From positions 124,001 to 188,000 of the forward strand of contig NZ_JBMSDV010000004.1 of NCBI RefSeq assembly GCF_049445855.1: 64,000 nucleotides of DNA, read 5' to 3'. Within the stretch, counting starts at the first letter, position 1. Each line of letters begins with the position of its first letter. This document shows positions 9,435 through 17,986 of this stretch, in pieces. Source of the DNA: JAGOCV01 sp049445855 (GTDB lineage Bacteria > Pseudomonadota > Gammaproteobacteria > Burkholderiales > Burkholderiaceae_C). The translations under genes were made by a program, and so were the position numbers. The notes beneath the pieces were generated by a model. That model worked only from the letters and a program-made list of their open reading frames with translations, made no database searches and had not been told where the DNA came from.

Positions 9435-10516
9435 GCGGTGCTTTCCTCTCTGTCTTCAGAACCCGCATTGTCGCCTGCGGGGCGTTCCTCGCGCCCGCCG
9501 GGGTGCACGGCAAAGCGCGCCGGGTCACGCCCGTGCGACGGGTCCTGCGCCGGCCACGGCCAGCCGCCGAACTCGGTGCGGCGGTAGTCCTGCATGGCCT
9601 GCTGGATTTCGGCCTGCGTGTTCATCACGAACGGGCCGTACTGCGCCACCGGCTCACCGATCGGGCGACCCTGCAGCAGCAGGAACTCGGTCTTGGTGTC
9701 GCCACCGGTGATCTGCACCTGCGCGTCGCCACGCAGCTGGATCGCCTTCGGGCCGTCGATGGCCTGCCCGGCGATGGTCGCCTTCGTGCCCTTGAAGAAG
9801 TACAGCACGCGTTGCGTGTCCGCGCCGGCGGCGGCCGGCAGCGTCCATGAAGCGCCGGCGTCCAGGCGCAGCGTCCAGATCGACACGTCGGCATCGGCCT
9901 GCGCGGCCCACGAATCCGGCGGCGGCGAAGGCGGTGCGTCGGTGTCGGCAAGCTTGCCGGCCACGACGGCGATCGTCGCCTTGCGGCCGCTGGCATCGGT
10001 CTCGACGCGGTGCGGAATCTCGTCGGCCCACAGCATGGTGAAGTGCGGCTCGGCCATCTTGCGCGCGGCCGGCAGGTTCAGCCAGATCTGGAACAGCTCG
10101 ACCGGGTTCGGGCCGGCAGTGTCCAGCAGCGGGAACATTTCCGAGTGCACGATGCCTTTGCCGGCCGTTACCCACTGCACATCGCCACCGCCGAAGCGCG
10201 CCTTCGCGCCGAGTGAGTCGGAGTGGTCGATCAGGCCCTTGCGCACGATGGTCACCGTCTCGAAGCCGCGGTGCGGATGCGCTGGAAATCCCGGCACCGT
10301 GTCACCGTGGTACATGCTCCACCCATCCTTGCGACTGAAGTCCTGCCCGATGTCGCGACCCGCGAGCGAGGTCGCCGGCCCCATGTCGGCATTGGCAGTG
10401 GGGTAGGCATCGTCGTGGTACGCGCAGAACAGGAACGGATCGACCGTCTGCCACGGGAAGCCGAGTGGTACGACGGCGAGGATGGGACTGGTGGTGGGGT
10501 TGCTGGAATTGGACAT
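9431..10516 (-). CDS. Pirin-family bicupin protein
   Basis: This is a cupin protein of the pirin family; members are metal-binding and some are quercetinases or redox sensors. The N-terminal cupin carries the iron-ligand pattern of pirins: HPHRGFETVTIV then HSDSLGA and WVTAGKGIVHSEMF. The second cupin follows at about residues 190-300, ending LLLQGRPIGEPVAQYGPFVMN and the FGGWPWP motif. The ATG at 10516 is preferred over an upstream frame extension lacking family similarity. Length is 361 residues, longer than common pirins (near 290) because of extra loops and a tail. It overlaps slyD. The biological role is unknown. Confidence 0.82.
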   Translation of the reverse strand: MSNSSNPTTSPILAVVPLGFPWQTVDPFLFCAYHDDAYPTANADMGPATSLAGRDIGQDFSRKDGWSMYHGDTVPGFPAHPHRGFETVTIVRKGLIDHSDSLGAKARFGGGDVQWVTAGKGIVHSEMFPLLDTAGPNPVELFQIWLNLPAARKMAEPHFTMLWADEIPHRVETDASGRKATIAVVAGKLADTDAPPSPPPDSWAAQADADVSIWTLRLDAGASWTLPAAAGADTQRVLYFFKGTKATIAGQAIDGPKAIQLRGDAQVQITGGDTKTEFLLLQGRPIGEPVAQYGPFVMNTQAEIQQAMQDYRRTEFGGWPWPAQDPSHGRDPARFAVHPGGREERPAGDNAGSEDREESTA

Positions 10517-10560
10517 GGGGCGTTTTCTCCTGGCCAGATAGGTGAGGGTAATGCTCCGGA

Positions 10561-10589
10561 GTTTCAACCGTGGGGTGTGGGGTTGAAAC
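10561..10589 (-). other. Perfect hairpin immediately after the last tli4 gene
   Basis: Two 9-base arms (gtttcaacc and ggttgaaac) flank an 11-base loop and abut the stop codon of the third immunity gene. No T-run follows on the minus strand, so this may be an mRNA-stabilising hairpin rather than a normal intrinsic terminator. Confidence 0.5.
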
Positions 10590-11756
10590 TCAGCGACGAC
10601 CCCCATTGCCCGGTGACAGCCTCAGAGTTCCCGTCCACTGGTTCCACGCCCGTTGCAGATCGTCCTGGCGGTACGGTATCGGTCCCCCTCTGCGCCCGGA
10701 CGAGCCCGTTTCCAGCCCGACGAAGATCGCAGGTCGCTCGAAGGAAAGCTTTGCCTCGTCTTGCGGGCGCAAGTTCTGCAAATGGAATTTGAAGTCCGAT
10801 CCGCGACTGCGGACCCAGTAAGCCTGCACGGCCGCTTCCTGAAAGTCGCCACCTTCAAGTGTCCGGGTCTTGCGAAAGAGCTGCCTGACGATGACTTCCA
10901 GGGGATCATCCAGTTCCTTCAGGGTCAGATCCCATCGATCGAACAGCTTCATGCTCTCGTAGCCGTACTTGCCGTCCATGGATACGGTGAGACGCAGCGA
11001 AAAAGACTCACCGGTGTTCTTGCCAAACGTGAACGTCGCCTTCTCCTCGTCATAGCCGATGGCTGGCTGGGGGAAGAGCACGTTGCCGATGCAGAAGCCG
11101 GGGCCGGCACGATCCGCTTCCGCAACATGCTCGAGCGCGCGGCCCATCTTCTTGAGGTGCGCCTCAGCGGGCTCGGGATCGGTGAATTTGTAGTAGTCAG
11201 AGCTGGTGTTCGAGCGCCCGCCGGGCAACTTGTCGTAGTTCACATACGAGTTGGCCTGAAGAACAAGATATCGCCCTTTCACGAAGACGTGCAACTCGCT
11301 CTGGATGCCGGAACTTCGATAGTTCCTGTCTTCAAGATATCGCAAGAGCAATGCATCGCCATTCTCGGTTGCGACGATCTCCTGCTTCAGAAGCATGGAG
11401 ATCTTCATGTCGTCATTTGTGGCATCACGCAACTCATTCCTGCGCTGGGTGACCAATACCGAGAAGCGGTCGTGATCGATCAACTCCCGCTCCGGCATCT
11501 GTACCTCCACAGATTCGAAGTCCGCATCGAGTCCAAAATAGAACGTCGAATAGGCCAGCCTGGGCGAGCCCATGTCCTCCGGAAGATCGATCAGGTAGCG
11601 GCCCACGCAGTGCGTGCGCATGTGGGTGGAGAAGGTGTCCATTTGCTTGGGGGTGTATTCGGGAATGTGGTGGAAGCGCCAGTACCAGGCTCCTGCGACG
11701 ATCAACATCGAAGCCAGTACCGCAACACCCCAAGCAAATGCCCGCCCTCGGTTCAT
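10590..11756 (-). CDS. Tli4-family T6SS immunity protein, copy C
   Basis: This looks like an envelope-anchored immunity protein that blocks a type VI lipase effector in the periplasm. The protein has 388 residues. An N-terminal hydrophobic segment (GVAVLASMLIVAGAWYW) is followed by the Tli4 N-domain signature HCVGRYLIDLPEDMG and a second conserved block GPGFCIGNVLFPQPAIGYDE. The Cys in each block could form a disulfide. The C-terminal domain ends RAWNQWTGTLRLSPGNGG. The ATG at 11756 overlaps the stop of copy B (TGATG). About 670 bases of its N-terminal two-thirds are nearly identical to copy A, while the C-terminal third differs. It is the last gene of the effector operon. Confidence 0.78.
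   Translation of the reverse strand: MNRGRAFAWGVAVLASMLIVAGAWYWRFHHIPEYTPKQMDTFSTHMRTHCVGRYLIDLPEDMGSPRLAYSTFYFGLDADFESVEVQMPERELIDHDRFSVLVTQRRNELRDATNDDMKISMLLKQEIVATENGDALLLRYLEDRNYRSSGIQSELHVFVKGRYLVLQANSYVNYDKLPGGRSNTSSDYYKFTDPEPAEAHLKKMGRALEHVAEADRAGPGFCIGNVLFPQPAIGYDEEKATFTFGKNTGESFSLRLTVSMDGKYGYESMKLFDRWDLTLKELDDPLEVIVRQLFRKTRTLEGGDFQEAAVQAYWVRSRGSDFKFHLQNLRPQDEAKLSFERPAIFVGLETGSSGRRGGPIPYRQDDLQRAWNQWTGTLRLSPGNGGRR
11017..11688 (-). repeat. 672-bp near-identical repeat, copy in tli4 C
   Basis: This stretch matches 13340-14011 base for base apart from two substitutions counted by eye. Outside the block the two genes diverge sharply. Such a pattern indicates recent duplication or gene conversion between tandem immunity genes. 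Confidence 0.9.
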
Positions 11757-12907
11757 CAACGAGCACCCCCATTGCCCGGCGACAGTCTCAGGCTACCCAC
11801 CCACTGGTTCCACGCCCGTTGCAGATCGTCCTGGCGGTACGGCACCGATTCAGTCCCTTTCTCAGGCGAATCCGTCTCCAGTTGCACGGAAATCGCCGGC
11901 CTCTCGAAGGCAAGCTTCGCCTCCTCTTCGGGCCTCAGGTTCTGAAGATGAAACTTGAAGTCCGCCTTGCGACTGCGGCTCCAGTAAGCCTGCAAAGCAG
12001 CTTCCTGAAAGACACCGCCTTCAAGTGTTCTTTCCCTGCGATAGAGCTGCCTGACCATCGGGTCCTCAAAGTTGCTCATCTCCCGCAACCCCCGGTCCCA
12101 TAGCTCAAAAAGACTCGTTCTCTCGTACCCATACTTGCCACCCATTGACACATCAAGGTTCAGCGATACGGACTCTCCCCACTTCTTTCTGAACGTGAAC
12201 GTCGCCTTCTCCTCGTCATAGCCGATGGCTGGCTGGGGGAAGAGCACGTTGCCGATGCAGAAGCCGGGGCCTGCGGTGCCGGGGTTCTCAGTTCCGGTCA
12301 GATGCTGAGCAAAGTGCTTCAACCGGTTCTCGGAAGGCACCGGATCAATCGCCTTGTAATGATCGCCTTGGATACGGAACGGATTTCCCGGAACGAACGA
12401 ACTCGCTCGAAGAACCAGATAAACGCCTCTCACATAGACATGCAACTCCGAGTCGATATCTGAAATGTTGAAGTTTCGATTCTCAAGGTACCTCAGCAAC
12501 AGTCCTTCTCCATTGGGAGTCGGGACTATTTCCTCCGCCAGAAGTAACGGGATTTTCATTTCCTCGTTCTTGTTGTCCCTGAGCTCATTCCTTCGTTGCG
12601 TGACCAATACCGAGAAGCGGTCGTGATCGATCAGCTCCCGCTCAGGCATCTGTACCTCGACCTTCTTGAAATCCGCATCGAGTCCAAAATAGAACGTCGA
12701 ATAGGCCAGCCTGGGCGAACCCATGTCCTCCGAAAGATCGATCAGGTAGCGGCCCACGCAGTGCGTGCGCATGTGGGTGGAGAAGGTGTCCATGTGCTTG
12801 GGGGTGTATTCGGGGATGTGGTGGAAGCGCCAGTACCAGCAGCCAGTTGCGCCAAGCGCAAGCAGCAGTACTGCAGCCCATCCGTAGATACGTCCCCGCC
12901 TGCTCAC
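11756..12907 (-). CDS. Tli4-family T6SS immunity protein, copy B
   Basis: This is the middle of three tandem Tli4-like immunity genes, 383 residues. The GTG start at 12907 overlaps the stop of copy A as GTGA. It has an N-terminal membrane or signal segment (AAVLLLALGATGCWYW) and then HCVGRYLIDLSEDMG. Between the conserved N-terminal block and GPGFCIGNVLFPQP its sequence differs from A and C (for example NFNISDIDSELHVYVRG against NYRSSGIQSELHVFVKG). An 80-bp block at 12192-12271 and the final 75 bp or so are again nearly identical in all three. The copy is therefore a mosaic. A GC residue pair in the hydrophobic segment (LGATGC) might be a lipobox, but the context is weak. Confidence 0.78.
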   Translation of the reverse strand: MSRRGRIYGWAAVLLLALGATGCWYWRFHHIPEYTPKHMDTFSTHMRTHCVGRYLIDLSEDMGSPRLAYSTFYFGLDADFKKVEVQMPERELIDHDRFSVLVTQRRNELRDNKNEEMKIPLLLAEEIVPTPNGEGLLLRYLENRNFNISDIDSELHVYVRGVYLVLRASSFVPGNPFRIQGDHYKAIDPVPSENRLKHFAQHLTGTENPGTAGPGFCIGNVLFPQPAIGYDEEKATFTFRKKWGESVSLNLDVSMGGKYGYERTSLFELWDRGLREMSNFEDPMVRQLYRRERTLEGGVFQEAALQAYWSRSRKADFKFHLQNLRPEEEAKLAFERPAISVQLETDSPEKGTESVPYRQDDLQRAWNQWVGSLRLSPGNGGAR

Positions 12908-14082
12908 CGGCGCGCTCCCCCATTGCCCGGTGACAGTCTCAGGCTACCCACCCACTGGTTCCACGCCCGTTGCAGATCGTCCTGGCGGTACGGTGATGGA
13001 CTATGCCGAGCGCCAAAGGAACCCGCTTCCATCTCCAGAAGAATGGCAGGCCGCTCGAAGGACAGCATCGACTCGTCTTCAGGCCGGGTGTTCTGCAACT
13101 GGAAATTGAACTGGCTTTCCCGGTCCCTGCGCCAATAGCCTTGGGCAGCACCCTCCTGAAAACTCACTCCGTCGCGCGTGATGCGGCGCCTGAACACTTC
13201 GCGGAACTGGAAATCATCCGCGTCATCTGCGTCAGGCAGACTGGCGGCGGTGTCCATGCGCTCGAAGAGAGGACGCTTCGGATAGCCGTACTTTCCTTTC
13301 ATGGATACGGTAAGACGCAGCGAAGCGGACTCTCCCACATTCTTGCCAAACGTGAACGTCGCCTTCTCCTCGTCATAGCCGATGGCTGGCTGGGGGAAGA
13401 GCACGTTGCCGATGCAGAAGCCGGGGCCGGCACGATCCGCTTCCGCAACATGCTCGAGCGCGCGGCCCATCTTCTTGAGGTGCGCCTCAGCGGGCTCGGG
13501 ATCGGTGAATTTGTAGTAGTCAGAGCTGGTGTTCGAGCGCCCGCCGGGCAACTTGTCGTAGTTCACATACGAGTTGGCCTGAAGAACAAGATATCGCCCT
13601 TTCACGAAGACGTGCAACTCGCTCTGGATGCCGGAACTTCGATAGTTCCTGTCTTCAAGATATCGCAAGAGCAATGCATCGCCATTCTCGGTTGCGACGA
13701 TCTCCTGCTTCAGAAGCATGGAGATCTTCATGTCGTCATTTGTGGCATCACGCAACTCATTCCTTCGCTGGGTGACCAATACCGAGAAGCGGTCGTGATC
13801 GATCAACTCCCGCTCCGGCATCTGCACCTCCACAGATTCGAAGTCCGCATCGAGTCCAAAATAGAACGTCGAATAGGCCAGCCTGGGCGAGCCCATGTCC
13901 TCCGGAAGATCGATCAGGTAGCGGCCCACGCAGTGCGTGCGCATGTGGGTGGAGAAGGTGTCCATTTGCTTGGGGGTGTATTCGGGAATGTGGTGGAAGC
14001 GCCAGTACCAGCCCCCCAACGCCACGTTGGCGAGGAAGAGGGCCAGCGCCAGCAGCTTGGTGCGACGGGAGATCGGCTTCAT
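12904..14082 (-). CDS. Tli4-family T6SS immunity protein, copy A
   Basis: This is the first immunity gene after the effector, 392 residues. The ATG at 14082 is chosen because it opens a basic then hydrophobic leader (MKPISRRTKLLALALFLANV); an in-frame open stretch further upstream lies inside the effector gene and is not signal-like. It has the same architecture as copies B and C, with HCVGRYLIDLPEDMG and GPGFCIGNVLFPQP, and its own C-terminal third (around RRITRDGVSFQEGAAQGYWR). It begins 19 bases after the effector stop. Being closest to the effector, it is the most likely cognate immunity gene; B and C may neutralise variant toxins (inference). Confidence 0.8.
   Translation of the reverse strand: MKPISRRTKLLALALFLANVALGGWYWRFHHIPEYTPKQMDTFSTHMRTHCVGRYLIDLPEDMGSPRLAYSTFYFGLDADFESVEVQMPERELIDHDRFSVLVTQRRNELRDATNDDMKISMLLKQEIVATENGDALLLRYLEDRNYRSSGIQSELHVFVKGRYLVLQANSYVNYDKLPGGRSNTSSDYYKFTDPEPAEAHLKKMGRALEHVAEADRAGPGFCIGNVLFPQPAIGYDEEKATFTFGKNVGESASLRLTVSMKGKYGYPKRPLFERMDTAASLPDADDADDFQFREVFRRRITRDGVSFQEGAAQGYWRRDRESQFNFQLQNTRPEDESMLSFERPAILLEMEAGSFGARHSPSPYRQDDLQRAWNQWVGSLRLSPGNGGARR
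13340..14011 (-). repeat. 672-bp near-identical repeat, copy in tli4 A
   Basis: This is the partner of 11017-11688. It covers the N-domain and linker of the immunity protein; the boundaries fall inside the coding sequence, at the end of the membrane segment and just after the GPGFCIGN block. Confidence 0.9.
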
Positions 14083-14101
14083 CGGCTGGGTCGACCGTCG
14101 G

Positions 14102-15805
14102 TCAGGCGCTGCGCGTGTGGCCGGATGCAGGTTTGCCGGCAGGCAGCCGGGTCTGTGCGGCAATCCTGGCGATGGCATAGGCCGTGATCTGCTGCACCTG
14201 GGCGTTCTGGTACGCAGACTCGTGCTCGATGTTGCGCACAGCAAAGAGCTGCTTCACATGGGGCAGCGGTGCGCGTCCGCTGGACTCGGGGACGGTGCCA
14301 TCCCCGGTGTCGGCGGCAGTCATCAATCGGAGTTCATAGAACGACTGCGTCTCGACAGGGCGCATTCCGACCTGGCGGCTCAAGCGCGGTCCGGGCAGAT
14401 GTTCGGGGTTGGTTCCATCCAGGACGACGTCACTGCGATGGCGGTTGAGGACGGCCGAAGCATCCGGGGGTGGCTGCGTGACGCCCACTTCTTTCGTGAC
14501 ACCCAGACCCAAGCGCCAGCACACCTTCTCAAAGCTGGGCAGTGCGGTGCCGTAGAACCCATATGTCGTAGCGTGATATGCGTCCTTGATCTTCAAATGG
14601 AAATCTCTGGCCTTCGTTCTGGCCGACTCATAGTCGATCCATTTGATCGGCACCCCATCCTTGGGCGCGAGCCACTCTTCCTTGATCAGCCCCCACCAGC
14701 GGTTGCGCTCCGCGTAGATCGTGTCGTACGGGTTGTCCGTCTCGGGCAGCCCCGGCATCAGCTGTCCGTCCGAGTCCCGGATCTCGAACCAGCCCCTTCG
14801 GTACTGCTGCGTGGGCAGCAACTGCAGCGCCCCCGGCGCCTGCGCGAACACCGCCGTCACCTCCCGCCCTGTCGCACCGATCGTCTTGGCCGCGCCCCAG
14901 CCGATGAGGTTCGACGGGGTCTCATCCATCATCCCCACCTTGCAGCGCCGGTAGGCCACTGCCGCGCCGATGGCCGGCATCACCCCGTGCACCACGCCCG
15001 CGATCTTGCCCGCCATGCCCGCCAGCGCCGCACACCGCCGGGCCACCAGACCGCCCATGCTGTGCGTGAGCAATATCACCTGCTCGCAGCGGCCCCACTT
15101 GCTCTGGCAGCCGCCGATGATCTCCCCGATCCGTGCGGCCAGCCGCTTGGCCGCCTCTTCATTGCTGTCCAGCCAGTTGTAGCCGCAGGCATACACCGGG
15201 TAGCTCCAGCGCACCGCTGCCGCCTCTTCCTGCTCGGTGATGGGCTCAAAGGGCTTCTGCGCGTCCCAGCTTGTGCCCCTGATCTGCCTGAGCAGTTGCT
15301 TCAGGCGGTTGTGCGTCGGGTCGTCCACCCCTTCGGACTGCTGGCTGTTGAAGTTCTGCTCCAGCCAGATCAGCAGCGCCTGGTAACTGGCCGCCGCCAC
15401 CTCGCCCCAACCTCGCATGCGGAACTCCTTCTCGTTCCTCAGCAGCCCCACCGGGTCCGAGGGCACGTCTCCTCCGGGGTCGACTTCGGTGCGGGCGGGG
15501 TGCAGGATGCTCTGGCGCTCGCCCGCCTCTTTAAGGGCCTGCCCCTTGGCCAGACCTCCTTTGCTGTCGAGCCGCCACGCCTGATTGCCAGCGCCCTTCT
15601 CTCCAGCCTTGATGCGCAGGTTGCTGCCCATGATGCCGGGCACGAACACGATCGGCAGGCAGTTCACCTCCCTCAGGACCAGCGCCACACAGTCGGTACG
15701 GCTCGCATGTGTGAGCGTCGGAACGAACGCCGCGCTTCCGTCCACATCGAGGTTGGCGTACAGACGCCTTTCGTAGGGGAAAGGCGCCTCTTCAAGTTCT
15801 GTCAT
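14102..15805 (-). CDS. Alpha/beta-hydrolase lipase, probable T6SS Tle4-type effector
   Basis: This is a predicted lipid-cleaving toxin delivered by type VI secretion, identified by its fold and by the three Tli4-family immunity genes behind it. The protein has 567 residues. A PGAP1/LCAT-like core begins LPIVFVPGIMGSNLR near residue 50. The nucleophile elbow is LLTHSMGGLVARR with S249, where the usual first Gly of GxSxG is Thr. Candidate acid and base are D502 in GDGTVP and H528 in EHESAY. The ATG at 15805 has agggag eight bases upstream and is preferred to a TTG thirty bases earlier. No signal peptide is seen, as expected for a T6SS cargo. No VgrG, PAAR or tss genes are in the window. Confidence 0.72.
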   Translation of the reverse strand: MTELEEAPFPYERRLYANLDVDGSAAFVPTLTHASRTDCVALVLREVNCLPIVFVPGIMGSNLRIKAGEKGAGNQAWRLDSKGGLAKGQALKEAGERQSILHPARTEVDPGGDVPSDPVGLLRNEKEFRMRGWGEVAAASYQALLIWLEQNFNSQQSEGVDDPTHNRLKQLLRQIRGTSWDAQKPFEPITEQEEAAAVRWSYPVYACGYNWLDSNEEAAKRLAARIGEIIGGCQSKWGRCEQVILLTHSMGGLVARRCAALAGMAGKIAGVVHGVMPAIGAAVAYRRCKVGMMDETPSNLIGWGAAKTIGATGREVTAVFAQAPGALQLLPTQQYRRGWFEIRDSDGQLMPGLPETDNPYDTIYAERNRWWGLIKEEWLAPKDGVPIKWIDYESARTKARDFHLKIKDAYHATTYGFYGTALPSFEKVCWRLGLGVTKEVGVTQPPPDASAVLNRHRSDVVLDGTNPEHLPGPRLSRQVGMRPVETQSFYELRLMTAADTGDGTVPESSGRAPLPHVKQLFAVRNIEHESAYQNAQVQQITAYAIARIAAQTRLPAGKPASGHTRSA

Positions 15806-16033
15806 CTCCGGCTCCCTGGCGAACAAAAGCCGCAAGGCTGCCAGAGACGTTCATCGTCGTCACTTCGTCGGACGCAGAGAAGATGGCAATCAGACTCCCG
15901 GAAACAGTGTGTGTTACGACATGTGCTAAAGACAACCGAGATTCCGCGCAGGTTTCACCGTGCTTCAAGCATAGAAGTAAGAGTTGGAAACGCGCACCCG
16001 GTATGTCGTCGACTCGCGACAAATCCTCCCACC
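15806..16033. other. Intergenic region upstream of the effector operon
   Basis: These 228 bases, less GC-rich than the flanks, separate the start of the effector gene from the stop of the MFS gene. They should carry the effector promoter, but no convincing -35/-10 pair, hairpin or small frame was recognised. Confidence 0.4.
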
Positions 16034-17473
16034 CTATGCGTGCAACGTTGTTTCATGGCCAGCTTTCATCGGCTTCGGCCGCAGCCACACCCCGCCGATG
16101 ACCGCCGCCGCACCTGCTGCTATCGCACCGATCAGGAATGCCAGCTGATAGCCACCGTTGAGCGCAACAGGCGTCGCCGCCCCGGCTGCCGTGAGCACGG
16201 CCGTGCGCGCATCGGCCACGGCCACGAGGATCGCGAGGCCGAGAGCGCCGCCCATCATGAACGCGGTGTTCACCACGCCCGACGCCAGCCCCGATTCGCT
16301 CGGCTCCACATCGCCCATCGCCACCAGCAGCACCGGGTTGAGCGCCATGCCGACACCCAGGCCGAGCAGCAGCATGCCGGGCTGCACATCCATCCAGAAC
16401 GTGCCGTCGACCGGCGCACGTGCGAACAACGCAAGACCCGCAGCCACGAGTGCGAGACCGAGTGACAGAGGCACGCGGATGCCCCAGCGCATCACCATCT
16501 TCGCGGACAGGCCGAGCGAGAACGCGGCCATGACCAGGTTGGATGGCAGGAACGCGAGGCCGACGAGCATGGCGTCGTATCCCAGCACCAGTTGCAGGTA
16601 GAGCGCGGACATGAAGAACCACGCGAACATCGACGCGGCCCACAGCACGCCGACGATGTTGGCGAGCGTGAGGTTGCGCAGCTTGAAGAGGCCGAGCGGC
16701 ACGAGCGGTGCCGCCACACGCGATTCGATGACGATGAAAGCGACAAGCAGCACGACAGCGCCGCCGAGCAATCCGACCGATTGAAGCGATGTCCATCCCG
16801 CCTCGTTGCCGCCGACGATGGCGTACACGGCCATCATGAGCGAGAGCGTGATGGTGAGCGCACCGGCAACGTCGAGCTTCTGGTTGCTGCCCTGCAACCT
16901 GTCCTGCGGCAGCATGCGCACGCAGGCCGCGTAGATGGCCACGCCCAGCGGCAGGTTGACGAGGAAGATCCAGTGCCAGCTGAGCGCGCTGGTGAGCACG
17001 CCGCCCAGCAACACGCCCACGCTGCCGCCGCCTGCGCACACGAATCCGTAGAAGCCCATGGCCTTGGCACGTTCGCCGGCTTCAGTGAAGAGGTTCATGA
17101 TGAGCGACAGCGCCACGGCTGACACCACCGCACCACCCAGGCCCTGCACGGCACGCGCGGTGATCAGCAGCCCCTGCGAATTCGCGAAGCCGCACGCGGC
17201 CGATGCCAGCGTGAAGAACGCGAGCCCACCGAGGAACAGGCGCTTCTGCCCGTACAGGTCGCCCAGCCGCCCGCCCAGCAGCAGGAAGCCGCCATAGGTG
17301 AGCATGTAGGCATTGATCACCCACACGAGCGAGGTTTCGCTGAAACCGAGGTCGCTGCGGATGGAGGGAAGCGCCACGTTCACGATGGTCGTGTCCAGCA
17401 CGATCATCAGTTCGCCCAGGCACAGGAGGACGAGGGCCGTCCAGCGTTTGTTGTGTTCGATGTCGCGTGTCAT
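16034..17473 (-). CDS. MFS drug transporter, DHA2 (EmrB/QacA) family
   Basis: This is a proton-driven inner-membrane exporter with about 14 transmembrane segments, probably exporting a toxic small molecule. The first helix carries the DHA2 signature LDTTIVNVALPSI, and motif A appears as GGRLGDLYGQKRLF. Motif C-like glycine-rich helices include GAVVSAVALSLIMNLF and GGGSVGVLLGGVL. Length is 479 residues from the ATG at 17473; an ATG seven codons upstream (17494) is also possible, both having weak purine-rich sites. It is the last gene of a three-gene minus-strand group headed by a VOC protein, divergent from a TetR regulator that probably controls it. Confidence 0.85.
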   Translation of the reverse strand: MTRDIEHNKRWTALVLLCLGELMIVLDTTIVNVALPSIRSDLGFSETSLVWVINAYMLTYGGFLLLGGRLGDLYGQKRLFLGGLAFFTLASAACGFANSQGLLITARAVQGLGGAVVSAVALSLIMNLFTEAGERAKAMGFYGFVCAGGGSVGVLLGGVLTSALSWHWIFLVNLPLGVAIYAACVRMLPQDRLQGSNQKLDVAGALTITLSLMMAVYAIVGGNEAGWTSLQSVGLLGGAVVLLVAFIVIESRVAAPLVPLGLFKLRNLTLANIVGVLWAASMFAWFFMSALYLQLVLGYDAMLVGLAFLPSNLVMAAFSLGLSAKMVMRWGIRVPLSLGLALVAAGLALFARAPVDGTFWMDVQPGMLLLGLGVGMALNPVLLVAMGDVEPSESGLASGVVNTAFMMGGALGLAILVAVADARTAVLTAAGAATPVALNGGYQLAFLIGAIAAGAAAVIGGVWLRPKPMKAGHETTLHA

Positions 17474-17500
17474 GTGCCTCGTTGTCTCCCTCATGGGCGT

Positions 17501-17986
17501 TCACTTCCTGCGTTTGTAGACCATCTTCATGAACTGCTTCCAGCTGCCGTCTTCCTGCCTGACGGAAGACGTGAGCCAACGCTCGTCGTCGTTCACGAAG
17601 GTGATGGTGTCGCAGTACCGCACTGTCTTGCCGTCAGCTGCGAAGCTCGGGCCCTCGGTCATGAGCGGCAGTGCGTCGCCGCAGCCGTTGATCTGGCCTT
17701 CGTAGACGAACTGGTGCGTCATCATGGACCCGACCCAGTTGCCGACATACGCGCCCTTGTCCGCAGAGTAGCCGATGGTCATGACCATGTACCCAGTACC
17801 GCCGTCGTCGGGCATGGTGGTTTGCCCCTCGCAGATGACCCACACGTCGCCGAGCGCGCGGACGGTCTCGGTGCCGCGGCTTTTCACCGCGGGCTGGCCG
17901 TCGCCCATGTCGGCTTCACCTTCGAATGTCCACTCGCCGATGAGACGGCGCAACCACTGGTGGTGGGATGTGGCTTCGGCCTTCAT
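17501..17986 (-). CDS. DUF1579-family protein
   Basis: This is a 161-residue cytoplasmic protein of the DUF1579 family, a calycin-like barrel of unknown function. Recognisable features are the opening HHQWLRRLIGEWTFEGEADM and the central WVICEGQTTMPDDGGTGYMV, followed by repeated beta strands ending SWKQFMKMVYKR. The ATG at 17986 overlaps the stop of the upstream VOC gene by four bases, showing translational coupling. The pairing of DUF1579 and VOC/PhnB-like proteins is common in proteobacteria, but no reaction is established. Confidence 0.78.
   Translation of the reverse strand: MKAEATSHHQWLRRLIGEWTFEGEADMGDGQPAVKSRGTETVRALGDVWVICEGQTTMPDDGGTGYMVMTIGYSADKGAYVGNWVGSMMTHQFVYEGQINGCGDALPLMTEGPSFAADGKTVRYCDTITFVNDDERWLTSSVRQEDGSWKQFMKMVYKRRK

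Noticed and set aside
14083..14244. Extended N-terminus of immunity copy A overlapping the effector
   Set aside because: The extension is antisense-like low-complexity sequence in another frame of the effector, and the signal-like leader starts at 14082.
15805..15835. TTG start extending the lipase effector by ten residues
   Set aside because: The ATG at 15805 has agggag at good spacing; the TTG has no comparable site.
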